Assembly (NCBI GenBank): GCA_949825025.1
Contig: OX463780.1
Span: 24,382,229-24,446,228, forward strand
Length of the DNA stretch: 64,000 nt
From: Siphlonurus alternatus
Lineage: Eukaryota; Arthropoda; Insecta; Ephemeroptera; Siphlonuridae
Direction: 5' to 3'
Below are positions 12,686 to 26,000 of the stretch, in pieces. The first letter of the stretch is position 1, and each line of letters starts with the position of its first letter. Under the pieces are notes generated by a model. It saw nothing but the letters and a program-made list of their open reading frames with translations. It was not told the DNA's origin and did no database searches. The translations under genes and the position numbers were made by a program.

Positions 12686-12867
12686 GGGGGACATTCACAA
12701 AGCACTTTAACCCCAACTTTAGCCCCAAGTTTTATCCCTGGTACTATAAACATGGTGCTAAACTAGGAGCTATAGACATGGTTAGCCCCTGGTTTAGCAC
12801 CATGTTTCGTACCAGGGATAATACTTGGGGCTAAAATTGGGGTTAAAGTGCTTTGTGAATGCCCCCC
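12686..12867. mobile_element. GGGGCATT-ended palindromic element, copy 2
   Basis: A near-perfect palindrome: GGGGGACATTCACAAAGCAC at the left pairs with GTGCTTTGTGAATGCCCCCC at the right. The pairing continues through AACCCCAACTTTAGCCCC. The arms are about 85 bp with a short loop near 12775. Confidence 0.85.
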
Positions 12868-13378
12868 ATTAATATTATATATTGTATTTGCATGGTTATA
12901 TATTATATAATCTCAAAATGTATTCATCATGTTATTCACTCAAGCCGAGTGTTTTTGCCTTGAGGTTTAAAAGCAATTTGATTCAGCACATATTTATAAA
13001 TAATATATACATAATATCCTACACGGCTAGATGGATATATATAAGAGCTATTAAGGTGGACTATTTTATTTCTGCAGTTTCTGCTTTAGTAATTATTGTA
13101 TAATAATTTCAGTGCTGAATTGCTGCATAACTTTTTAATATTTTATTACATATTTAAGGAAATTAAAGTACATGTCATTTGAAATAATTATAATGAAATA
13201 TAATTAAGTAAAGAATTAAGTACTTAATTAATAAAAGACGTCTTTTATTGACAGAGCTGGCTTATGTGCGAAAACTTAAGCATTGCATGTAGATCGAACC
13301 GTTGGTTGAGCAAACTCAATACTTAACTCCCAATAAAAAAATAATGACTTAATTGTTATAGAATACGTCAGGCGCGGA

Positions 13379-13463
13379 TCTCATTTCCCCCACTCCAATT
13401 TTTTTTTTAACATTGCTCTTATGGAGGCAGCCCCCTCCGTAATTTTTTCTGGATCCGCGCCTG
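13379..13463. mobile_element. hAT MITE (CAGGCGCGGATC ends) with 8-bp target duplication
   Basis: The 85-bp element starts CAGGCGCGGATC and ends CTGGATCCGCGCCTG. It is flanked on both sides by GAATACGT (13371-13378 and 13464-13471), a perfect 8-bp target-site duplication. CAG..CTG ends with 8-bp duplications are the signature of the hAT superfamily. It is far too short to encode a transposase. Confidence 0.9.
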
Positions 13464-13480
13464 GAATACGTGATATAAAC

Positions 13481-13503
13481 TATATATATATATATATATA
13501 TAT

Positions 13504-13542
<39 letters not shown>
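13481..13542. repeat. (TA)n microsatellite
   Basis: About 60 bp of TA with one GA interruption, 300 bp upstream of the forkhead coding exon. Confidence 0.95.
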
Positions 13543-13546
<4 letters not shown>

Positions 13547-13846
13547 TGTAATCTATACTATCTATAGGTCTGTTGAGTCTGTTCGTAAAATACACAATCA
13601 GAAAACAATAAATTATTTGATGATCCTATGTTCCCTGTATACAGTGACTACAGGATAAAGGTTCACCAGATTATTGATTCACGAATCGGTTGTGAATTTT
13701 ATACGAACAGACTTATTTCATATGAACTTAAGTTATTTAATTGACTATGTATGTAGTCACAATGTATCAAAACTGATATTTAATGTGAATAAAAAAAATA
13801 AAAAAAAAAAAGTTACATGTTACATGGCCGGGTGCGTGTTTCAGGA

Positions 13847-16470
<2,624 letters not shown>

Positions 16471-16826
16471 CGTATTTTTTAAGCAAACTCCATCCATAAT
16501 ATTAATTAAGAAAACCTATATATATTATTGATTCCCTCCACTATATTCCACCTTCGAGTGTCTTCCTCGTTATTTTTTCTGTCCCTCCGTTAACCCACAT
16601 TTATCTCTCAAGCAGATGCGTTGTAACACATGCGGTAATTTTATAACACATGCAAGAATTTCTTAGAAGCTCAAACAGTTGCCTACATTCAAGGCGTTAT
16701 TAGTGACACACAGGTTTCAGCTAATGTAAATTTAATTTACGTATATGTTATTTTAAACTGACAAAGGAATATAATAATACATTATTGTTAGTTTTAAAGG
16801 CAAACTAAGTATTTTTGTTTTGTTAA

Positions 16827-17189
16827 TAAGGTAAAGATAACGTCGATCAGCTGTTCGACATAGTCCCCTTTGATTAACATATATAATATATGTAAACCTT
16901 TGCAAAGTCACAAAAATTCTGAAATTTTTTTGAGAGGCAGATACTAGTGCCTAAAAGCCATAAAAAAAGTTTCAAAACAATTTAACGGGCCGATTTTTTT
17001 TTTAATTAAGTTTTTACATTAGTTGTCTCTCAATGGGAAAGCCTATGCTGGAAAATTAAAAAAAATTATTAAGACACTAACATCTGCCTCTAAAAAAAAA
17101 AAAAAAAAAAATCATAATTTTTGTGAATTTGCTAAGGTTTACATGTTAATCAAAGGGGACTACGTCGAACGGCGTTATCTCTACCTTAC
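16827..17189. mobile_element. TTAA-type foldback family, copy 1
   Basis: The left end TAAGGTAAAGATAACGTCGA mirrors the right end TCGAACGGCGTTATCTCTAC followed by CTTA. Inner arms share CCCTTTGATTAACAT, TTTGAGAGGCAGAT and GTGCCTAAAAGCC with the copy at 59429-59821. The flanking tetranucleotides are decayed from TTAA here. Confidence 0.8.
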
Positions 17190-17515
17190 AGGGGTAGAGT
17201 ACTTTTAAAGGGTGAATACTTTTTTTTCATATTCGGGCAGCTAAGAATTATTCTAACATCCCTGTGGCTCAATATTTTCGTACAATGCCTAGTTATTTTA
17301 CAATTAATTATTTATTTTGAAAAGTGAGTTCTATGGCCGTTGATTGATTCAAGCCGATGCACTCCCGCAGCGGCCGGTGATACGACAAGAAAGGGGCGGG
17401 AGGAGGTTCCCGTGATACGCGGGAAATTCTCGTCGTATCAGCGCGTATCAGCGGCTGCTGCGGGCACACACCGACTTGAATCAACCAAAGTATTCACTTT
17501 CGTACCCCTTTAAAT
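17190..17515. mobile_element. foldback element adjoining the TTAA element
   Basis: AAAGGGTGAATACTTT at the left is mirrored by AAAGTATTCACTTTC at the right. Inside is a second, GC-rich palindrome (TTGATTCAAGCCGATG ... CGACTTGAATCAACC, CGGGAGGAGGTTCCCG). It has no coding content. Confidence 0.6.
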
Positions 17516-19027
17516 AAATTTGATCGCGTACGATCTCGATATTAGTACAATTATTATAATATATTATATATATTTTTAAAAAAAAAAAGTTAAATCAGCA
17601 AATAATGTTTTTATTATTATTAATAGGAGACTTGCATATATATTAAGGATTTAATATTATAAGCATAATTAATAATAATTAATTATACATTTATTTATAA
17701 TTGGTCAATATTTTTTCAGAACAATTTTTATTCCGAACAATTTTATTTTTATTTTTATATAAATTACATTTATATTTTCAAAGCACTGCTTGAGGGATTC
17801 AATGCTCTTTCAATCAAGGCCACATTTAAAAAAAAATGGCTCAAGCAAAAAGTAATAAATTATTCTCTCCTTCCTATAAATAGTCTCTATAGAGGTTTTA
17901 AAAATATGGCTTTTGAATAATTTTCTTACCTTGCACAAACAAATAATATACCGATGAGTGAGGATTTACATTGCACAAAAAAATAATGTGAACTAATTGC
18001 TTTAATTGAAAGATTTTTCTTGCAGGGATTTTTCTGCTTGCAAAATATGAAATTGAACAAATATACCAATGCGATATTTGACCAAATATTTTTCCTAGCT
18101 ATAATAATGATAAAAATGTAATTAAAAAAATTCCATATATTACATGTAGTGAATATATTATATTATATGGAATTAATGTAAGACATAATGAGATTTTACA
18201 TAAACTTAGGTTGTGTGCTTCTAGTCTTAGAAAAATAATAATAATGATATTGTATTTTTGAAATCTATTTCAAGGTATTATAAATAATCCGTCCAAAATA
18301 CCCGAGATCAGAGGGTATAAAATAATTGTTTGTACCTTGATCTAGATTAAAATGATCCGTCCATTTATTATGTATAAAAAAAATTCACTTGTGCCGTGAT
18401 GACAATGTGTGTGTTTCTGAGCACAACTGAGTGATTAATTAAATCTACTAATGTTTCTGCTCTCTTCCGTCCCTCGTCTGTATTCTAGTCGAGTGAAAGT
18501 AATCCGTCCAAGGCTCAAGAGTAGACATTTTTCTACTTTATGAGTAAAAATGTTTTTGCTTATATGTATAGATTGCAATAAAAATATAGTTTTAGAATTT
18601 AATGTTTAATAATTAAATTATTGTGTAATTTTTAAAATATGAATAATTTTAATTCAATAATTAACTTTAATTGAGATTTATAAATTAGTAATTTCCTCTT
18701 ATAGTTCTTATTATTATACAATTACTTATTTCCTATAAGTAATATAATCTTTAAAAATTGTTTTGATTAATATTTATAATTATAAATAATTCTATAAAAA
18801 AATAAAATATGCCTTGTGGATTTTAAAAGGAACTGTCTATCATGCTTTTGTGACATATTAGGAATAAAATACAAATTACGAAGATAATTGCATGCATGGA
18901 TATTAATACAGTATGATCAATTTGTTTTATTGATATATTTTCATGGCTTGATTAAAAATATATGCTCTTCCCAGATAAAAACAGATTGTTATTATTCTAC
19001 AATAATATTCATATAATTCTAAACATC
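17516..19027. other. AT-rich intergenic stretch between FOXJ1 and BRAT1
   Basis: No gene is seen. The phrase AATCCGTCCAA recurs three times (about 18287, 18356, 18501), without further structure that I could extend. Confidence 0.5.
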
Positions 19028-19029
19028 TT

Positions 19030-19072
<43 letters not shown>

Positions 19073-19077
19073 TCTAT

Positions 19078-19160
<83 letters not shown>

Positions 19161-19162
19161 TT
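19028..19162. repeat. (TTTA)n microsatellite
   Basis: About 33 tandem TTTA units with one TCTA interruption. Confidence 0.97.
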
Positions 19163-19181
19163 GTTCATTCACATTAAGTAC

Positions 19182-19305
19182 CAATGGAGAACCTGCATGA
19201 AAAAATTTTATTGCAGAAATGAACAGAAGGTATCAAATTATGCTATTAAAATATACTCTGAATTTTTTCAGATTAGTGTTGACACCTCTGAATTCCTAAA
19301 AAAAA
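19182..19305. mobile_element. AATGGA-family MITE, truncated copy 2
   Basis: It starts CAATGGAGAACCTGCATG and keeps TTTTATTGCAGAAATGAAC and CTCTGAATTTTTTCAG, with a central remnant AAAAAGGATAGAGAC. The right arm is missing. Confidence 0.8.
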
Positions 19306-19379
19306 GGATAGAGACTATATATAATATATAAAATATATAATACAAACTTACAAACACGTAATACAAAATTATATTGAAT

Positions 19380-19610
19380 TTACAATAACTCTGAAGCATT
19401 TACAGCAGAATCATTATATTCACTTTTTGCAGACTGGGTATTAGGAACAACAGAGACAGAGAGAGTCCAAGAACAATGTTGAAACATAAGTTCTGCCATT
19501 GGACAACACCTTACTGCATGTATAATAAAAAATACATTAGTGCGCCCCATCACACAAAAATTAACTAATCTTATATGATCAATTGCAGTACTGTACAATA
19601 AAATTGCCAA
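19380..19610 (-). other. unrecognised possible terminal exon
   Basis: A 76-codon minus-strand frame ends at a TAA. Its last 55 codons have smooth coding-like composition: GRTNVFFIIHAVRCCPM, then MFQHCSWTLSVSVVP, ending NDSAVNASELL. A TTGTACAG acceptor-like site precedes it at about 19595. It lies about 490 bp beyond the BRAT1 stop on the same strand, so it could be a fragment of another gene, an alternative 3' exon, or chance. I do not recognise a family. Confidence 0.2.
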
Positions 19611-19919
19611 AGTTCATAAAATGTATAGCAACACACAAAAAATCCTAACTTTTTGTGTGTCACTTGCATGAAACTCGTTTTTTGCTATTTTCGTGTTTAA
19701 ACATCACGTAATCCTTCGCTATACCTATTGCTTTTCTTTTACCTAAAAACATCCAACCGTAATGGTTCCTTTCCTTATAATAATACAAAGTTCATAAAAG
19801 ATATACCCAGGAAAACCAATAAGGAATTTAATATAAAACTAGAGAAGGAAATTTAACACTGATATAGAAATGTGGTAATACAGTACGTATATAGTATTAA
19901 CAGATAAAAATTGAAAATT

Positions 19920-19925
19920 TTTATT
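19920..19925 (-). terminator. candidate polyadenylation signal for BRAT1
   Basis: AATAAA on the minus strand lies about 170 bp downstream of the BRAT1 stop codon. Confidence 0.35.
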
Positions 19926-20095
19926 TGTAAAAGAATCACACTCTTATTACCTATAATACTTAAAATATGTACCTTCAAATATGTAAAACAGTAATATATT
20001 TAGCTACAACTACATTGGTCCTCATAGGTTTACTGTTATTTTTTAACTAACGGCAAGATAATAATGATTTTTTTTTACCTTATTCCGACATATGC

Positions 20096-23000
20096 TCAGT
20101 AGCAGTCCATGTCGTTAGTGTTATGCTGGAACTCCCTGGCCTCGAGCATATCTGACAGCAAACTGTCGAGGTGCTCAGAGCAATGTTCAAGCCAGTTGGT
20201 GCGTGAGGCAATCACCTCCTCTAAGTCCAAGCTAGAAATCACCTGTAGGAACTCTTCTGGCTTGACGAGGGCTACACCATGTGGGGTTGGAACGGGGGTG
20301 GGAGGCATGGTCTCGTCTTCAAGGTTAAGCTGGGAGCGACAAACAGAGGCCAGCAGAGCAAGGTCAGACTGACCCACAATGCTATCAATCACCTGCTCGG
20401 AGCTCATTTGTACAGCTCCATTTTGGCTCTCTGGAGTTAGCACTTCTGAGTTTGTGGTGTCAGGAGAGGTGTATACCTGGGAAAAAAATAAAATTAGAAT
20501 TGTAACCAACACTTCAAAATTAAGCTTAAAATAATTAATAGTAATACAAATAATAATAATATACAATTGCCTATAGAGCATATCGTATGATACTGACGCC
20601 ATACCCCTGTAAGTAGACTGGTTTCTAGTGGGACTAAATGCACGACTAGCATACACACACAGATTATCTATTCTCTTTTTTTATTGTGCAAACTACATTT
20701 TGTAATATCTGTTTTGAAAAATTATATTGTTAAAAATAAAGACAGGATAGGAATAGAGAATATGAATATATGACCCACCAAAATGTCCCTTTTGAAGAGC
20801 ACTTGCTGTACTCGAAATTCTCACAAAAAATATACTGTAGAACGAAAGAGCTTTCAAATAATTAAATTTAATTTGTTGCATCAAATATTTGTTATACACC
20901 ATAACACTGACTGACATGAGAATATATTTCCAATTACTAGAAATATAATCTTATTAAAAGAAAAGGATAGGAATAACCAGCAAGGCCTTACCGATCGAAA
21001 GAGTCACAGCAGGTGGAAATTCTTGTGGTCACAGAGGTTCACTCGAACCTCTGTGACCACAAGAATTTCCACCTGCTGTGACTCTTTCGATCGGTAAGGC
21101 CTTGCTGGTTATTCCTATCCTTTTCTTTTAATAAGATTATCACAACCTAAATGGTTTATTTTCCTTAATTTGAATACTAGAAATATAAATAAATAAATAC
21201 AGTATATTCATTCATATAACATGATGCCATCCATATTCCTTGCGGGGTAAGCCAGCAGCATTATTACCTCGGTTGTCGATGTTTAAGGCAATTAATTATT
21301 CTCTGCTTTTTAGTAAGATGTTATTTTAAAAACTGTAGTGAAGCTTACTAGACCTTGCATACCAAGGGCATGTTGCTAAAGGCTTTCCCTGCCGATCAGA
21401 CTTTGGGATTAATTTAGCCACTAAAGCACAGAGATAATGTACTCATTTCCTTGAGCAAGGATTCCTGCTGCAGGAGCTGCCTCAAGGGTTGGGTCAGTGT
21501 TGCCTGTGTTCAACTACTATATGTACAGGGTATTCCATAACTCGTGTAACTTTTTTAGCCTATCAGCATGGGCAGGCCGTTGATGTTGGGGGCGTGAAAA
21601 TTTGCACTGGGGTAGCTGAGATACCAAAGTTTTGGACCCCTATGTTGAAAATTTTGAATTTTGATATTTCATCCCCTTCCGAGGGCGCAGCGTACAAATC
21701 TCATTTCTCGTTTATGCGATTCCAATGTTAAAAAAATGTTGACTAATTTTTTCTTAATATCAGGCTGAAATTTGGTATCCAGAGGTTTTTAAGGTTGAGA
21801 AATTCAATGGTGCAATTATTTTGTGACAAATGTTCACCCCCAACCCTGTGGGGTCAAAAAAAGATAACCCTTCATGTGCATTTCCTTCACCACTGGTATC
21901 AGTGAACTCGATTTCCCCCTTACGAGTCTTTTCTTCGAATAGGAATCTAATTTGGAGGAAATGCACACAAAGGGTTGTCTTTTCTTACCACCCTTACCAC
22001 CACAGGGTTGAGAGTGAACATTTGTCACAAAATAATTGCGCTATTGAATTTCTCAACCTTAAAAACCTCTGGATACCAAATTTCAGCCTGATATTAAGAA
22101 AAAATTAGTCAACATTTTTTTAAAATTGAAATCCCATAAACGAGAAATGAGATTTGTGCGCTGCGCTCTCGGAAGGGGATGAAATGTCAAAATTCAAAAT
22201 TTTCAACATAGGGGTCCAAAACTTTGGTATCTCAGCTACCCCTGTGCAAATTTTCATGCCCCCAACATCAACGGCCTGCCCATGCTGATAGTCTAAAAAA
22301 GTTATACGAGTTATGGAATACTCTGTATACATGATATATATCGTCCCTCGTCCGCAATAATGAGCTATCTGCTCCACGATTTCGTTGCAATAATGAGCTG
22401 TCTGCTATTTCAGGTGAACGCAATATTGAGCTATAAATCGGTATAAAATAAGGCTCAAAATTGCGCTCACCTGAAAGAGCATTATTGCGGAAGAGGGACG
22501 ATATACAAAGGACTTTTAATCTTATCAGATAAGGTAGACATTGGTGGGCCAAACTCCTATTAAACTTTATTAGAATTCCTAGTCAAAATACATTGTTAGG
22601 TGACAATTTGTCACGCAAAAGGCAAGCACAGTGTGAACAATATTGGCGTGATTAATTGAATGAAGTTTAATGTGTAATTGTGTATAAATTAAGAAATTTC
22701 TTGGTCTTTTTTTTTTTAAATATAATCCTACAAGTTGAGATTTTTTGTACACACAGCAAATTTACTTACTGTGGGTGCTGCCTTCTCTCCAGTTAGTCCA
22801 TGTTCTCGCAGCAGGGTCTGCAGGCTAACAAGGAGCTCAGCCGACTTGCGTGCCACCTGAAGGTCAGGGTCGTGCAGGGTGGTCAGTAGCACAGCCAGGC
22901 AGCGAGTGCGAGCTAGCTCAGCCAGGACTGTACGAAGCCTCGACTGAATCTCTCGAGAGTCCAGAGTCACTATCTTTCGAGAGGGACCAGAGAATGTCAC

Positions 23001-26000
23001 TGACGGAAACTTGCCATCAAGCATGCCCTGCTCAGAGGTCTGCTGACTAATACTAGACTGCCAGAAATTGAGTGCATGTAGTTTTACTTCCCAATGAAGA
23101 TCAATTGCAGCTGCGGCAGACATAACCATATACATTCTTTCACGTTCTTCATTATTAAATCTTTTATGGTGTAACATGGCTTTAACGAGTGCAGCTGCCT
23201 CACGACGAACAATACCCTCACTTTCTTGACATAAAATTTTTGTCACTAATTCTGGTAAATGTTCTTGGTTTAAACATTTTTCCCAGAAACAAGGTACGGC
23301 AACCATAGTAGATAGACAATTCAGAGCGGAAGCTCTAACGTAACTTTCTTCATCTCCAATAACCATACTAACTGCAAGAGAACATAATTTATGTTGAAGT
23401 AAGTGATCTTGGAAGGCTGGGAATTTATCTTCTGCAATGTGTGCTACAGTTGATAAAACTTCAAGCGCACTATCACGAACTTCCCAGCTAATGTTATGAA
23501 GGCAGCGAAATATTTGAGGACCGAGATTGTTCAATGGAGAGTTCTCCAGGGTATTCGTGAGCAATGCAAGGTTCGGAGGCATGAAGTCCTCAATGGCTCG
23601 ACGCATCACTCTCAGCATCTGTGACGCTGTTCGCTGATTTAGAACGGGTTCACACAAGAGCTCCTGCATGAAAGTCGAGAGACATGTCGTCTCAACGCTT
23701 TCTCGCCAAGTAAAGTGATAATGATCAATTAAGAGTACAATTGATTCAAGTGTTGTCCCCATAAAGCCAGAATTTTGAACTTCATCAATTTCTTCACTAC
23801 TTCCTCCAATAAATTGTACCAAAATGCACATCAATGTTCGGAAGACAAATATAAGAGTGTCCTGTAAAAGAAGAAAAACAAGCATGGTTGTGAAATATTT
23901 AAAGGTTATATTTATAAATAATGTCTTAAAATTTTAACTTTAAAAGGAATTTCTTCTTAAAATATACAATGTGCAATTGTAATAATAATAACAATAACAA
24001 AAAGAAAAATTAAGCTGGAGTAGAATAATGTTAATTATTAAACAAACAACAAATTAAAGAAGAATACAATCTTGTGGTGATCAAATTTGATTTTCTTTTA
24101 TTTATTTAAATTCTTTTGTGCATTTTTTCATGGTGTTATTTTTATTGACGGTAACAATTATTAATGTTACTACATTTTAAAATTGTCATGCAATTATAAT
24201 AAAACCACAAGATCCCTCTAAATTTTTATAGTTAGCATATTATTTAATTAGTAAGGACACTTTGGACAAGAACACACACCCTTGAGGTAACGTCTTTCAT
24301 CTGTAGCAGGGAATGGATTCCTCTGCATGCCAGCTGTTGTGGGTTGTTGCTGGCCAGGACAAGTGCGCGCAGCCGACACCCCAGTTGCTGTGTGTTACAT
24401 GTTGTGTATGTACACAGCTCTTCCAAGAAGTTACGAACACAGTCCTTCTTGATCTCAGCTGGGTTTTTCTGCAGCAGCGGCATCACCTATATTACAAATT
24501 ATACTGTAGTATAAATGCCAAAATAAAGTTTTCACAAGTTTAACACAAAAGAAATAATTTTACCAAATTATTTTAAAAATTGTTTATAAAAAATATACAA
24601 AATGAAAAATTGATACGTAATACACCATACTGTAGTGATATACACTATAAATTCTTATCAAAAATACTTTTAAAAGTAAACTATAATTTGTTGCATTTGC
24701 TCAATCTTTAATAACCTTTGATGTCATGTAATATAGAGTTGATTGCGCTGACGTCATGCCCCTGTAAGTAGGCTGCCCTGAGGTGGGACAGAATGTACAG
24801 ACTAGTATATATATAATACAGGGACCGGATGCACGCGTTTTTTTCGTGCATCCGAGATGCGCATCCGGATGCAAATTAATTTTTCGTGCATCCATGGATG
24901 CGCATCCGGATGCAAATTTATTTTTCATGCATCTGGGATGCGCATCCGGATGCAAATTTATTTTCCATGCATCTGAGATGTGCATCCGGATGCATTAATT
25001 TTTTCCCGATTCAAGCCCATTTTTGCGCATCCGTGTGCATCTTGCATCTGCATCCGATCTTTGGTTTTTATAATACACTTTGTTTCTTGTAATTTTTAAA
25101 CGACAAGTGGCAAATAAAGTTAAAAAATATGCCTTGTGTTAAAGATTTATTTACAGGCAATTAGCAAAAAACCTGATAAAAAAGAGAAAAAAAAGTGTTA
25201 AATGGATGCAAATTTATTTTTCGTGCATCCGTGGATGCGCATCCGGATGCAAATTTATTTTTCATGCATCTGGGATGCGCATCCGGATGCATTCATTTTT
25301 CCCCGTGCATCTGGGATGCGCATCCGGATGCATTCATTTTTTCCTGTGCATCTGGGATGCACGGATGCGGATGCAAGCCCATTTTTGCGCATCCGTGTGC
25401 ATCTTGCATCTGCATCCGATTCCTGATATAATATGTATATATATATTTCTTTACTTTATTAAACAAACAGGTTTAAAAAATAGAAAAAATTGCACCACCA
25501 AAGAACAATCAAAACTATTTTTTTCTATTTTTTTATCATTAATTCTCCTATCTGATTGATTTGATTGGTCGATATTTTGGGGCAATTGGCAATTCTTCTA
25601 TCTAAGCCTGAAGTAGATGAACCACCACTACCCCTCCTGTGCTACTATAATATAGAGACCACCGTCTGTATACCTATGTTGTAATTTCCTCTCCCGAGTC
25701 TCGAGTAAACATAAACAGCAAACAACTCTAAAATTATTTGTTATGAAAATTCGTCCATGCGATATTTATTTTAACTAAAGAAATTTAAAGGACAGGCAAC
25801 CCATAAAAACACAAATTATCAAAAGTTGATAAATGCTATATTCAGAGGGGCCGTAGAAAAAGAAAAGGATAGCCAAAATTATGCAGTTTAATGTGGCTGG
25901 TCTACAGCAGCTTGATTAATCATTATTGTAATGTTTACTTGGAAGCAAAGAGATAATTAACAAATTTTAACGAATTGGCAATGTATGCAAAAACGTATAA

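Noticed and set aside
21830..22108. Open frames inside the 21524-22328 element
   Set aside because: They sit in the inverted arms and appear mirrored on the other strand. No transposase motif is present.
22850..23050. Plus-strand frame opposite BRAT1 exon 5
   Set aside because: Shadow of the coding exon. The minus strand carries the conserved BRAT1 sequence.
24819..25425. CRISPR-like or satellite array
   Set aside because: The units have no regular spacer and sit symmetrically between hAT-type ends with 8-bp target duplications. The genome is eukaryotic.
24701..25559. Open frames in several phases with repeating Ala-Ser-Gly-Cys or Met-Arg-Ile residues, here and at 44030-44881
   Set aside because: All come from the GGATGC palindrome units of the hAT-like elements. 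They are open in several frames on both strands, the mark of a repeat and not of a gene.
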